Counted from the first letter of the stretch, positions 41,957 to 52,749 are shown. The stretch is DNA of 64,000 nt from Ariolimax columbianus (GCA_036924085.1 JAVGWX010000007.1:37446643-37510642), one strand, 5' to 3'. Made by a program: numbers and translations. Notes: generated from the letters alone by a model not told the origin.

Positions 41957-42645
41957 CGTATTGGCCAGTGTGTGTATGTATGTGTGTTTCAGTTTGTAAC
42001 CTGGACGTATTGGCCAGTGTGTGTATGTATGTGTGTTTCAGTTTGTAACCTGGACGTATTGGCCAGTGTGTGTATGTATGTGTGTTTCAGTTTGTAACCT
42101 GGACGTATTGGCTAGTGTATGGATGTATGTGTGTTTCAGTTTGTAACCTGGACGTATTGGTTGGCCAGTGTGTGTATGTATGTGTGTTTCAGTTTGTAAC
42201 CCGGACGTATTGGCCAGTGTGTGTATGTATGTGTGTTTCTGTTTATAACCTGGACGTATTGGCTAGTGTATGGATGTATGTGTGTTTCTGTTTATAACCT
42301 GGACGTACTGGCCAGTGTATAGATGTATGCGTGTTTCTGTTTATAACCTGGACGTATTGGCTAGTGTATGGATGTATGTGTGTTTCTGTTTATAACCTGG
42401 ACGTATTGGTCAGTGTATGGATGTATGTGTATTTCTGTTTATAACCTGGACGTATTGACCAATGTATTTCTGTATGTGTATTTCTGTTTATAACATGGAC
42501 GTATTGGCCAGTGTATGGGTGTATGTGTGTTTCTGTTTGTAACCAGGACATATTTGGTAGTGTATGGATGCAGGTGTGTTTCAGTTTGTAACCTGGACGT
42601 ATTGGCCAGTGTATGGATGCAGGTGTGTTTCAGTTTGTAATGTGG
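41957..42645. repeat. 49-bp tandem array, about 14 copies
   Basis: The unit is TATTGGCCAGTGTGTGTATG plus TATGTGTGTTTCAGTTTGTA and ACCTGGACG. Right-hand units diverge (TTTCTGTTTATAACC) and the last ones carry GATGCAGG. Confidence 0.95.
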
Positions 42646-42784
42646 TGTTGCGTGTTCCACTATAGGAGTTTCGCTGTACAGCAGTTTTGCTGATCGTTTC
42701 TGTAGGTGGAGAAGTGGTCATACCAAGAAAAATCCCTGAAATGCCCAATCACTGAACACCAAGTTATTTCAAACCAGATTTTCT

Positions 42785-43115
42785 TCATCTTATTCTTCAT
42801 TCTCAATCGCTCGCTAACCACGCCCTGAAATTGGCTTTGCAAGTAAAAGAATGTTGTCAAGACAACGGAATGCGTTGTGTCGTAGTTTACAGCTTGAATG
42901 CTATATTTGCATCTTTCAGTCCGACACATCCGTCTTCAACAAGCATTTTTGTAGTACCGGGTTAGCCTTCCCTCTTCGATCTCTTCTCCTTAGCCAGTCT
43001 GCCCTGCTGCAGCCTGTTATCCAGGATCACCGCGTGGTGGTGGAGAAGGGTCTTGGCAGCTCTGACCCTACGCCATCATTCAACTTTCGGTCGCTGACCT
43101 CTACAGCTCATGCAC
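42785..43115 (-). mobile_element. SINE-A
   Basis: Antisense copy from CTTCATTCTCAATCGCTCGC to CTCATGCACTGCTC. It has a short deletion in the head (TCTGACCCTACGCCATC) compared with the consensus. Confidence 0.85.
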
Positions 43116-43149
43116 TGCTCACCAGCTTGTTCCCGCTCTGGAAACTAAC

Positions 43150-43388
43150 TGCAACCGCAGCCTGGCTAGAGGAGCAGGGGTCACAAAGGGAAAAATAAAT
43201 CCGATGTCACTAAATCCTTCCTGAAATCAGATGTGTCCGTTAAAAAGGCGCAGATAACACAGCATCGCTGTAAACTGCGACACAGCGTCATAACAGTCCT
43301 TTTCAGGATGAACCCCGAAGAAGAAGAAGAAGAAGAAGAAGAAGAAGAAGAAGAATAAGAAGAATAAGAAGAAGAAGAAGAAGAAGAT
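43150..43388 (+). mobile_element. SINE-A, subfamily b, 5'-truncated, (GAA)n tail
   Basis: It contains CAGCCTGGCTAGAGGAGCAG, ATCAGATGTGTCCGTTAAAA and GTCCTTTTCAGGATGAAC, then a (GAA)n/(AATAAGAAG) tail at 43317-43388. It abuts the antisense SINE-A to its left. Confidence 0.78.
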
Positions 43389-43409
43389 GTGTCTCCAGAT
43401 TTAGAGACG

Positions 43410-43700
43410 GGGCCAAGATGCCGCAGGAAATGAGCTGACAGCAGCCAGAGACTCATATCTGGCTGTATCAGGGTCAGTGAACTAGAGCTGGCCAAGACTA
43501 TTCTCCCTCCACTTTGCGGCCCTGAACAGGCTGCACTGGCCACTAGTGTAGTCTGGCCAAGGGATAGGGATCGCAGTGGGAAGGCAAACTCAGTACTAAA
43601 AACAAAGCCAGCTGAAATCGAACGTGTGAGGCCTAAAGGCGGAGGTGTCACGCTGTAAACTACAACACAAAGTGACGACGTCCTTTCCAGGAAGAACGCG
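43410..43700 (+). mobile_element. SINE-A, subfamily b
   Basis: It has the same layout as 41020-41330 (GACAGCAGCCAGAGACTCAT; CCACTAGTGTAGTCTGGCCA; CAGCTGAAATCGAACGTGTG; GTCCTTTCCAGGAAGAACGC), with only a trace of the tail. Confidence 0.8.
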
Positions 43701-43744
43701 GAAGAAGTAGGGCAAGAGACAAGTCTGCTTTGCTCTCTCCTGCT

Positions 43745-43905
43745 ACTTCTGCGTTCGTTCTCAATCTCCTGCTACCGATCCCTGAACAGGGCTTTGCAAG
43801 CAGCAGGATGTAGTCCGCAGAACGGCATGCGTTGTGTCGCTAGTTTACAGATTGACTGCGATATTTACACCTTGCGGTCCAACACATCCGTTTTGGGCAG
43901 TGCTA
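43745..43905 (-). mobile_element. SINE-A 3' half
   Basis: Antisense: TGCGTTCGTTCTCAATCTCC to CGGTCCAACACATCCG, ending inside the core. It lies 55 bp beyond the donor side of the exon candidate at 43960. Confidence 0.83.
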
Positions 43906-43959
43906 ACCTCTCAAAAAGGCGTTCCTTTGATTAAATAAACAGTCAAAATGGCAACTTAC

Positions 43960-44554
43960 CAGAAGGATGAGAGTTTCTATTCTTCTGCGATTGTCGCTTT
44001 TGGCCAGCTTGTGATGAGCGACCATCTGCGTTACACACGGATTCGTCAAAGGTTACAAAGAACATTGTCTGTACAGCTCCCGCTGGGTGGGCCTCACTAG
44101 CCAGGGCAGGAGAGTCCTCGGGAGCTTCAGAGATAAAGACTGATCCTACATGCGCCGTCTTTCTGACCTGGCGTTTTCTAGGCCAAGTATTGCGGTCAGT
44201 AATAGGAGAATCAGGGTGTTGGTCGGATGTTGCTTCTACACTGCTAGTTTCATCCTCCAATTGGGCATACTGCTCCCGGCTAGTGTCAGAATATTTGTGC
44301 TGCATGTCTGCAGGCTGATCGGGAAGTCTGTGCTTCAGGCAGTGGTGGTCGTCTTTAAGATGGCTAGTTAACACTGAAGCCGGCTGTTGTGTGGAAAGTT
44401 GAGTTTCCATGGCGTGTCCCTCCTTGTGGTGGTGGTGTGCAGTATGTTGATCAACAAGCTGTTTTATATCTGATACCGGAATGTCATCATCAGTTGAGCC
44501 GCGCTCGAGCTTCACGCTGCACGTGTGCTGTATCTTTTGTTCAGCTATACAGCC
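43960..44554 (-). CDS. Candidate internal exon of a host gene, unknown product
   Basis: The minus strand has an acceptor ATAATTTCTCCCCAG just above 44554 and a donor CTG/GTAAGT with GT at 43959-43958. Between them one frame is open for 198 codons (GCIAEQKIQHTCSVK to NSHPSG); it would shift codon phase by one at the donor. The product is hydrophilic and low in hydrophobic clusters, with a His-rich patch (AHHHHKEGH), a basic stretch WPRKRQVRKTAHVG, an acidic/Ser/Pro stretch and a near-C-terminal AVQTMFFVTFDESV followed by another basic run. That profile suits a disordered scaffold protein. It resembles no transposon protein here. It lies downstream, on the same strand, of the FHA exon at 63829, so it may be a later exon of that gene; this is not shown. 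GTG at 44515 is not a start; no ATG start is claimed. Confidence 0.6.
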
Positions 44555-44572
44555 CTGGGGAGAAATTATACA

Positions 44573-44875
44573 AGAATATCATCCGTTTGGTTGGAACATG
44601 TCCTCCGTTTGGTTGGAACATGTCATAAGTTAGGAGTGGATGAAATCAAGAATGTCATCCGTTAGGTTGGAACATGTCATAAGCTAGGAGTGCATGAAAT
44701 CAAGAATGTCATCCTTTTGGTTGGAACATGTCATAAGTTAGGAGTGGATGAAATCAAGAATGTCATCCGTTAGGTTGGAACATGTCATAAGTTAGGAGTG
44801 CATGAAATCAAGAATGTCATCCTTTTGGTTGGAACATGTCATAAGTTAGGAGTGGATGAAATCAAGAATGTCATC
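44573..44875. repeat. 54-bp tandem array, about 5.5 copies
   Basis: The unit is AAGAATGTCATCCGTTAGGT plus TGGAACATGTCATAAGTTAG and GAGTGGATGAAATC, with ordered alternation of GTGGATG and GTGCATG. It begins within 20 bp of the exon acceptor side. Confidence 0.95.
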
Positions 44876-45345
44876 CCCTATATTAGATGTATTGTAACAA
44901 AGGTGTTGAACTCACTATATTAGATGTATTATAACAAAGGTGTTGAACTCACTATATTAGATGTATTGTAACAAAGGTGTTGAACTCACTATATTAGATG
45001 TATTATAACAAAGGTGTTGAACTCACTATATTAGATGTATTGTAACAAAGGTGTTGAACTCACTATATTAGATGCATTGTAACAAAGGTGTTGAACTCAC
45101 TATATTAGATGTATTGTAACAAAGATGTTGAACTCACTATATTAGATGTATTGTAACAAAGGTGTTGAACTCACTATATTAGATGCATTGTAACAAAGGT
45201 GTTGAACTCACTATATTAGATGTATTGTAACAAAGATGTTGAACTCACTATATTAGATGTATTGTAACAAAGGTGTTGAACTCACTATATTAGATGTATT
45301 ATAACAAAGGTGTTGAACTCACTATATTGCATGTATTGTAACAAA
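44876..45345. repeat. 37-bp tandem array, about 12.7 copies
   Basis: The unit is CTATATTAGATGTATTGTAA plus CAAAGGTGTTGAACTCA, with GTATTATAAC, GCATTGTAAC and AAGATGTTG variants repeating as a higher-order pattern. Confidence 0.95.
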
Positions 45346-45354
45346 GGAGTCTGG

Positions 45355-45715
45355 CTTGGCTTGGCTTCGTTCATTCTCAATCTCCCGCTACCAAACCCCA
45401 AAATAGCTTAATTAGCAGAATTATAGTCCAGAGAATGGAATACGTTGTGTCGTAGTTTACAGTTTGACTGCGATATGTGCACCTTTCGGTCCAACACATC
45501 CGACTTCAGCAAGCCTTTTTTGAGTACCGGGTTAGCCTTCCTTCTTCGATCCCTTCTCCTTAGCCAGTCTGCCCTGCTGCAGCCTGTTATCCAGGATCAC
45601 CGTGTGGAGGTGTAGAAGGGTCTTGGCAGCTCTGGTTCGCTGGCCCTGACACTAGCAGTCAGATATGGGTCGCTGACCACTGCAGCTCATTCGCTGCTCA
45701 ACATCTTCATCCCAC
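45355..45715 (-). mobile_element. SINE-A with an AAGCC-type tail
   Basis: The antisense tail reads TGGCTTGGCTTGGCTTCGTT, i.e. AACGAAGCCAAGCCAAGCCA in sense, and not GAA. The body is full length to CATCTTCATCCC. Confidence 0.9.
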
Positions 45716-45784
45716 GATGGAGTTTGAAGTGTTGCATATTGCCGTGTCTCCTCTGACAGATTAGGGAATTCATTCAGAGCTAGT

Positions 45785-46115
45785 ATTGCAGCAGTGGCAA
45801 AGCGGTTAGATCACTTTTTTCTACAGCAAAAGGACACGATTAAACACCCAACTTCAACACGCTCCAGTCTGCCCAGCTGTAACTGGGTGACGGATTTACA
45901 GAAAGAGAAGAAAACACGAATTGAATTTATCACCATCATCTCTGAAAAAGATGAGGTCTAGTACAATGAAGTCTCTAACTCTTTGTCCCCAACCACGGTG
46001 TCTTGATACTAAACCAAGGTAGCTCATGACGAGAGAGTGCACATCGTCCTCACCTGCATCTTATTACAACGCAAGTCACAGTATTAGACTTTGGGACAAG
46101 AATCTCTCTATCCTG
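45785..46115 (+). mobile_element. Decayed SINE-T5-like element
   Basis: It has box A-like TGGCAAAGCGGTTAGATCAC, a decayed box B region, and a 3' part CCAAGGTAGCTCATGACGAG plus TTACAACGCAAGTCACAGTA that parallels 26940-27025. Confidence 0.45.
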
Positions 46116-46244
46116 ACCCTGTTGTCATCATCGGAAAGAACTAATGACTTTGTCTCGTATGAGACTATTTAAACCTTTTTTTCTACCGGCATTAGGATTA
46201 TAATAATAAAAGTTGCCCATCGCAAGCGAAGCTGACCACAGCAT

Positions 46245-46500
46245 CAGACTATTGCTGCGAAATGTGTTATCTGATGGCTGTAAAGACCAATCCTGGAACG
46301 GCACACCCTGCCACATTCAGGACGCATATGTGGGGAGTCCGGCTGTGGAATCGTGGTGAGTATTGTTTGTTTTTTTTGGCAGCACGCTTTCGCTGAGCCT
46401 CCCCGACGGCTACACTCTCTGCAATTTGAGCACATTCGGTGATACTAGCACCATGTGGTATCGTCTCGTGCAAACATCTCACAAGATGTGACATCTATAT
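46245..46500 (-). pseudogene. LINE C-terminal relic with a C2H2-like finger
   Basis: Minus-strand frames read GASITECAQIAESVAVGEAQ, RKRAAKKNKQYSPRFH and then PECGRVCRSRIGLYSHQITH. The last is the CxxC...HxxxH motif that ends many LINE polymerases with the 'SRIGLxSH' signature. At least two frame changes are needed. Confidence 0.65.
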
Positions 46501-47019
46501 TGAAGTTTTCCAGAGACCCTTTCAATGAGCCTTTGTAGCATTTCTTCTGGTGAGCGTCTGACTGTTGTGAGCTATGTAACGTAGTCAGTCACCATTGCTG
46601 TAATAGTCAAACACTCATGCTACTACAGCAGTCTGAAAAAGTACGGATGATGATCATACCAATAATTCATGTGTCTCAACAATTCCCAATAGCTCAACAT
46701 AACAAACCTATGAATTATAAATTCCACAAAGAAACCAAAACAATACTCAACTTATGTTTCAAACATCTGCTACACAAACGGTGCATGCGTCCTCTCACGC
46801 TGCAGTTCTATCAAATACGAGGTACTCAAGTTAACAATGTTAATAGTGAATGGATGAGTTTGTACACCGAAAAATCGTATTTCAGGACACAAAATGGCTC
46901 TTTAGCAATACTTCATATAGGGATCGTGACGACTGAACAGCAGGCGCATGTGCAATAAAGCGCACAATATGGCCGCCCCACTGTCGACTTGCACAGTGGA
47001 ATAACATCGAGGCATTATT
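46501..47019. other. Unassigned sequence
   Basis: A plus-strand open stretch (46617-46958) has no recognised domain. The right end may hold decayed mariner 5' sequence. Confidence 0.4.
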
Positions 47020-47640
47020 AAATTTTTATGGTCAGAGGGTGAAACCTGAAATCTACAGAAGAATGAAGGCTCAGTATAGAGGCAGTTGTTTGAGAGAGGA
47101 GAGTGTATGAATGGGTAAAAAGATTTGAAAACGGAAGACAAAACGTCATTGATGAACCGCGCCGTGGTAGACCAGCAAATGTGGCAACTGACACAGTCAT
47201 TTTTGTTTTGCCTTATTTATCTATTGCCCAAGGCGGATTGCGTTGCACTGTGGTTTTTATTTTGCGCCTGTTGCCCCAGTGCATCCGACTTCAGCATGCA
47301 TTTTATGTAAGGGTCTGCTTCCTCTTGCATTTTCTAAGGGTTTGCTTCCCCGGGGTAACGACCGGTGATGTGATGGGGATCGAATCCAACACCTTCGGTT
47401 GTGAGCCGTGTCACTTAACCACTAGGCCACGCTGTCCTATACTGACACAGTGAAACAGCAGATCGACCAGCTAGTCCGTGGTAACAGGTAAGTCACTATT
47501 GATGAAATAGCCCCAGATTTAAACAAGAATCATCACGGCGCTACGCACAAAATTGTCGATTACCTAGGTTATAAGAAAGTGTGTAGCAGATGTGTCCCAA
47601 CTACAACTGATAACGAGGTAATGGAGGAGTCTTAAAATTG
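47020..47640 (+). pseudogene. Mariner-like transposase relic (N-terminal half)
   Basis: The frame reads KPEIYRRMKAQYRG, then SVYEWVKRFENGRQNVIDEP and RRGRPANVATDTV, the DNA-binding half of mariner transposases with its RxGRP motif. After the SINE-T1 insertion it resumes: TDTVKQQIDQLVRGNR-stop-VTIDEIAPDL, then DYLGYKKVCSRCVPTTTD. One in-frame stop and later decay make it a pseudogene; the catalytic half is missing. Confidence 0.85.
47198..47440 (-). mobile_element. SINE-T1 inserted in the mariner relic
   Basis: The antisense copy runs from TTTTTGTTTTGCCTTATTTA to ACCACTAGGCCACGCTGTCC. Exact duplication ACTGACACAGT (47187-47197 and 47441-47451) restores the TDTV codons of the transposase. Confidence 0.95.
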
Positions 47641-48087
47641 ATTAAAGGTCACACAAAAGGACTTTTTTCTTGATGAAATCCACAAGCTAGTAGACAAAGC
47701 GTGTTGCCAGTCGCGGGCATTATGTCAGAAAATAAGACACACAAAAAATTTGCTTCGCATGCTTATAAAAATATTATTCATAAAATTTATGTTACCTGAT
47801 GATTGTCCTTCGTACATAATGACTAATCGATCATTCTGTATCCGTAATACTTGGACCTTCAGATGTACTGAAGTTATTTTGTTTCTGCTTGCTGGGCATA
47901 AGAATATGCTAAACCAATAGTGTGTGGACTTTTGATTATGGATTGTGAAAACATTCTGAGCTCGATCAATGACTGACTCTTTGATGTTGGGTCAGCCACT
48001 CCTGAACCATTAATTCACCAGATGGGAGAATGTTGAAATAAAACTCGGAGTGCAGTAACGTCGATTTGAAACGGAACAGAACAGCTA
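47641..48087. other. Unassigned sequence
   Basis: No element recognised. On the minus strand 47873-47796 is a short open piece (LKVQVLRIQNDRLVIMYEG) with an AG before it and CAG/GTAACA after it; too short to call. Confidence 0.35.
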
Positions 48088-48755
48088 TATGGCTTGACTT
48101 GGTTTCGTTCGTTCTCTATCTCCCGCTACCAAACTCTGAAAGGGCTTAAGTAGCAGAATGTAGTCCAGAGAACGGAATGCCTTGTGTAGTAGTTTACAGC
48201 TTGACTTGGATATTTGCACCTTTCGGTATAAACACATCCGACTTCAGCAATCATTTTTTGAGTACCGGCTTAGCATTCCCTCTTCGATCCCTTCTCCTTA
48301 GCCAGTCTGTCCTGCTGCAGCGTGTTATCCAGGGTCACTGCGTGGAGGTGTAGAAGGGTCTTGGCAGCTCTGATTCGCTGATCCTGACGCTAGCAGTCAG
48401 CTATGGGTCGCTGGCCCTGGCTTTAGCAGTCAGCTATGGGTCGCTGGCCCTGTCGCTAGCAGCCAGCTATGGGTCGCTGGCCCTGGCTTTAGCAGTCAGC
48501 TATGGGTCGCTGGCCCTGACGCTAGCAGTCAGCTATGGTTCGCTGGCCCTGGCGCTAGCAGTCAGCTATGGTTCGCTGGCCCTGGAGCTAGCAGTCAGCT
48601 ATGGTTCGCTGGCCCTGGCGCTAGCAGTCAGCTATGGTTCGCTGGCCATGACGCTAGCAGTCAGCTATGGTTCGCTGGCCCTGGCGCTAGTAGTCAGCTA
48701 TGGTTCGCTGACCGCTGCAGCTCATGCGCTGCTGAGCATCTTGATCCCAGAACAG
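48088..48755 (-). mobile_element. SINE-A with a 33-bp internal expansion
   Basis: An otherwise full-length antisense SINE-A (AAGCC-type tail GGCTTGACTTGGTTTCGTTC) whose head segment is amplified. At 48383-48715 about ten units of TCGCTGGCCCTGACGCTAGC plus AGTCAGCTATGGG replace the single consensus unit. Confidence 0.92.
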
Positions 48756-48910
48756 CTTTACAATGAGATAGATTGGGGAATTGAGAAAATGGACAAATTC
48801 ACTCGGCCATCACACGATCAAACGCTTCACTTTTAGGTTTTGTCAATGTTTTTGTTTAAACTCTTTTCTGTTCTTCTGTTGTCGTGCTTTTCTTGCTTTG
48901 CGACGTTGCA

Positions 48911-49160
48911 GAGAGGAGATATGCGCAGACGTCTGGTTTGTGCTAGGTAGGAGGAGGAGATATGCCTAGACGTCTGGTTTGTGCTAGGTAGGAGGAGGAG
49001 ATATGCCTAGACGTCTGGTTTGTGCTAGGTAGGAGGAGGAGATATGCCCAGACGTCTGGTTTGTGCTAGGTAGGAGGAGGAGATATGCCCAGACGTCTGG
49101 TTTGTGCTAGGTAGGAGGAGGAGATATGCGCAGACGTCTGGTTTGTGCTAGGTTGGAGGC
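48911..49160. repeat. 41-bp tandem array, about 6 copies
   Basis: The unit is GAGGAGATATGCCTAGACGT plus CTGGTTTGTGCTAGGTAGGAG with GCGCAGACG and GCCCAGACG variants. Confidence 0.95.
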
Positions 49161-49330
49161 TTGCACTGCTGACAATTTGAACTTTTTGGGTGTTTCTTTG
49201 ATCCCATCTATCCATCGTCATCTCGGTCTGCCTCTTGCTCGTGGCACTGAATCCTTCATGTAGTATAACCTCGCTGCAGTTTGATCATTCTATGCCAAAT
49301 GTCCAAACCACTTTAATTGATGTCTTTCAA
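49160..49330 (-). pseudogene. L2/CR1-like LINE C-terminal relic
   Basis: The minus strand reads HQLKWFGHLA-stop-NDQTAARLYYMKDSVP, then RARGRPR-stop-RWIDGIKETPKKFKLSAVQA, the GHxxR...GRPRxRWxDxI end of a non-LTR polymerase. It is similar to the plus-strand relic at 24475. Confidence 0.72.
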
Positions 49331-49688
49331 TGTAACAATTAACCAGTGTAGTCTATACCATTTCCTTCAGCGTGTTGTTGCGAATTGTCTGTCCTGCAGC
49401 ACTTCGTACACAGCACACAGTTAACAGGGAGAGTGATATGGAGATCTGGCGGCGTGTTTCGTTGCTAACAAAACGGAACAATCTTCCCAAGGCCTTCTTA
49501 GAATATCTATGAAGGGAAGTTGGTAAGTGGGTCACAAAATGATGTGAGATATCTAGAAAATGTAGTTGACGGTTTCTATAGGTGTCAATATGTTGCAGAA
49601 ACATCCAACTTTGTGATTACTGTAGGTAGCAGACGTTAGATGACGCATGCACGTGAACAGTTCAAATACAAAATGGACAGCGCATGAG
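49331..49688. other. Unassigned sequence
   Basis: A minus-strand open stretch (49353-49604) shows no domain. Nothing else was recognised. Confidence 0.4.
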
Positions 49689-49970
49689 CGTCAGGGCCAG
49701 CGCTGTCAAGACCCTTCTACACCTCCACACAGTGATCCTGGATAACAGGCTGCAGCAGAGCAGACTGGCTAAGGAGAAGGGATCGAAGTGGCAATCCTAA
49801 GCCAGTACTAAAAAAATGCTTGCTAAAGTCGGATGTGTTGGACCGAAATGTACAAATATCGCAGTCAATCTGTAAACTACAACACAATGCATTCCGTTCT
49901 CTGGAGTACATTCTGCGACTTAAGCCCTTTCAGGGCTTGGTAGCGGGAGATTGAGAACGAACGAAGCCAC
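49689..49970 (+). mobile_element. SINE-A, hit at its 3' tail by LINE-I copy D
   Basis: A 5'-truncated SINE-A starts GGCCAGCGCTGTCAAGAC and ends GATTGAGAACGAACGAAGCC. The end is the insertion site of LINE-I copy D, and the tail continues after it at 51579 (GAACGAAGCCACGCCAAGCC). Confidence 0.9.
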
Positions 49971-51578
49971 TGGCTGGTCAAAATAAACGAGGAAAAAAAC
50001 CACATGCATAATATTCTCGCTTTCATTAAAACCCCAAAGTACCAAATTAAGCCTAAATGGCAAATTCCTGCAGCCAAACGACAACCCAAACTATCTGGGA
50101 GTCACATTTGATCGGCGCATGACATGGAAAAGTCAGATCGAAAGAAACCAAATGAGAGCCAGAGAAAGAATGGCAATCATGAGGAAACTTGCTGGCACAA
50201 GCTGGGGAGCAGACGAAGGCATACTAAAGAAACTGTACACTGGAAGAGTGAGACCAGTTCTCGAGTATGGCATTGCGGCATGGACAACAGCAGCAAAGGC
50301 GAACTTCGATAAAGTTAGCAAACTTCAAAACCAAGCCATGAGAGTTATAACAGGAGGCATGAAGTCAACGCCAATTGTAGAACTTGAAAAGATTACAAAA
50401 CTGCAATCCATGACCGATAGAAGAGACTGCAGAGCCCAGCTGCAGTCAGAGAAACTACGAAGACTGACTGACCATCCAATGCACCAGAGACTAAACAATT
50501 TGGGAAATGGGAAACTAAAGCGGAGAAACTTTGCAGAAATAGCCAAAGCAAAGATGCACGAAGATCGCATAAACGCACTAACAACACCAAAACCCATCAC
50601 TACTGTACGAAAACCCACCTGGAGGCAGGATATATTTCCAGAAGTGGTAGAAAATATACCAGGTATTGGAAACAAAAACTGCCAGACTGAAAAAGAAAGG
50701 AGAGATACTACCCTAAGCTTTAAATCGAAAAGCTACCCAAGCATGGACTGGACCCATGCATACACCGACGGCTCTGTAACAAACACTACACATAACGGAG
50801 GGGCAGGAGCATTCCTGAACCTACCAAATGGCAGAAAAATAACACTGTCATTCGCTACTGGTAAGTACACAAGCAATTTCAGAGCGGAGGCAGAGGCACT
50901 GAGGGCGGCAGTGGAAGAAATGGTGACACACAGTGAAAATGAGAGCCATATAGTCCTGCTGACAGATGCTCTCGCCGTAGTCACAGCGCTAAAAAGCCAG
51001 AAAAACACTGAGCTTAATGACCTAAGAGCAGCACTCTGCAAACTGTGCCAGCAGTATGCACCAAAAAGGGTAGTGGTACAGTGGGTCCCATCACACTGCA
51101 ACATCCAAGGCAACGAGGAGGCAGACAGACTGGCAAAAGAAGGTGCAAGACTACCACAAACAGATACTAGTATGACGTACGAAGAGTCAAAACGGCTTAT
51201 TAAAGCCAGATACATGACCAAATGGGAAACCGAACATACTGGTTACACCAAAAACGATGCCTATTACCAGTTGAACCGAAGAGAGCAGGTCGTTGTCTTC
51301 AGACTTCGCACTGGCCACAATAGACTGAGGTACCACCTATTCAACAAATTGAAGATAGGGTGTACCGACGAATGCCCTTGCGGTACCGGTAAAATGACCG
51401 CTGAACATCTGCTGCAGAACTGCCCGACATCCGAGGATCAGTGAGAGCAGATGTGGCCATCACCAGAGGAACTGCAAGACAAGCTCTATGGCAGTGTCGA
51501 CAGCCTCAGGATGACCACCGCTTTTTTCGAAAAAATAATGGTTACTGTCTGACTGCGTACGAAGAAGAAGAAGAAGAA
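49971..51578 (+). mobile_element. LINE-I copy D, 5'-truncated, inserted in a SINE-A tail
   Basis: It is bounded by the exact 12-bp duplication GAACGAAGCCAC (49959-49970 and 51579-51590) and ends in CTGCGTACGAAGAAGAAG. Its truncation point (TGGCTGGTC) is close in length to copies A and B. Confidence 0.95.
49980..51444 (+). pseudogene. LINE-I copy D coding remnant
   Basis: Open from the post-polymerase region (KLSLNGKFLQPNDN, MTWKSQIERNQ) through RNase H (YTDGS, RAEAEALRAA, LLTDAL, WVPSHCN, GNEEADRLA) and the Cys/His motif CPCGTGKMTAEHLL. All four acidic RNase H residues remain. An A-run in GAGGAAAAAAACC near 49992 disrupts the frame upstream, and Arg after EDQ is replaced by a stop at 51442-51444, about 33 codons early relative to copy E. 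Confidence 0.92.
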
Positions 51579-51629
51579 GAACGAAGCCACGCCAAGCCAA
51601 ATACAAAATGGCGTCGGTACCCATAGACT

Positions 51630-51894
51630 TAGGGAGCCGCGTAGCGCAGTGGTTAGCGACTGGCTTCGCATCTGAGTGGTCCTGGGTTCATTCCCCAGTT
51701 GAGGCGGTAATGTTTTTTTCAGACCGCAATGGCTCCCGGGTCGATCCAACCTTAAATGGGTACCGGTTCAGTCCGGGAAGTAAAAGCGGCGAGGGAGAGG
51801 AGATGGCTACCGCCCTCATATAGCCGAGCCTTTGAAATGTGAGATCGCTAACACCTCACACCCCTACGGCAGTAATGCTATGGGATACTTTACT
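51630..51894 (+). mobile_element. SINE-T3 with 8-bp duplication
   Basis: The head has box A-like GTAGCGCAGTGGTTAGCG and box B-like TGGGTTCATTCCC. The body has CGGGTCGATCCAACC and GGAGAGGAGATGGCTACCG, and it ends near AATGCTATGGGATACTTTAC. CATAGACT occurs at 51622-51629 and 51895-51902. Confidence 0.9.
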
Positions 51895-51954
51895 CATAGA
51901 CTGTCAAATCAATGAACAGCGTGGAGGTGGGAAGGGGTGGAGAGACGCAAAATG

Positions 51955-52120
51955 ACTTTTTGCGCTGTCAAAGGCGGATGTGCCGAACCAAAAGGTGGAA
52001 ATATCGCAGTCAAGCTGTAAACTAGCGACACAACGCATTCTACTCTCCGGACTAAATCCTGCTAATTGCAAAGCCATGTTCAGGGCTTGGTAGCGAGATA
52101 CTGAGAACGAACGCAGTATA
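51955..52120 (+). mobile_element. SINE-A 3' half
   Basis: It contains AGGCGGATGTGCCGAACCAA, CATTCTACTCTCCGGAC and TTCAGGGCTTGGTAGCGAGA, ending GAGAACGAACGCAG without a long tail. Confidence 0.85.
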
Positions 52121-52456
52121 AGAAGGGTAATCTTTTGCAAAGGATATTTTAAAAAGAATGATGCCTGTTCACTGTTTGTCGCGTTAAACTGTGCATAACT
52201 GGGTCTATTAATTTTTTCAAGAACGCTTTAAAATTGCTCATGATCTCAGACCCGGTCGTCCTGTTAAGATTGCAAAAGTTTTGCAATTGCAGTAGGGTGT
52301 TTGTTTGGTTTGGGTGTCCAGATAATTGACTCACGAACACAAAATGAACCAATGGACATGTCCATGTAGTATTTCTGTCGGTATACAGATGGAGTAGAAG
52401 ACATGCTGATCAGGATTGTCACTGAGGACGAATCATGGGTGCATTACTACCAACAC

Positions 52457-52719
52457 CGAGGCGACGACGTGGGCTAGTGGTTAAGTGATGCGGCTCACAC
52501 CCCAAAGGTGCTGGTTTCGATCCCCATCACAGCACTGACCGTTACCCCGGGGAAGCAAACCCTTAGAAAATGAAGGAGGAAGCAGACCTTTACACAAAAT
52601 GAATGCCGGAGTCGGATGCACTGAGCCGACAGGCGCAAAATAAAAACATAGTGCAACGCACACCGCCTTGGGGAATAGAGAAATAAGGCGAACGCAAAAA
52701 ACAACAACAACAACAAAAA
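52457..52719 (+). mobile_element. SINE-T1 inserted in the mariner relic (sense)
   Basis: Box A CGTGGGCTAGTGGTTAAGTG, box B GGTTTCGATCCCC, the full body and an A/AAC-rich tail. Exact duplication ACTACCAACAC (52446-52456 and 52720-52730). Confidence 0.95.
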
Positions 52720-52749
52720 ACTACCAACACGAATCAAAGAGTGCAGCAA

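Noticed and set aside
47796..47873. Minus-strand mini-exon LKVQVLRIQNDRLVIMYEG with AG and GTAACA edges
   Set aside because: Only 26 codons with weak splice sites and no homology that I recognise; chance is a sufficient explanation.
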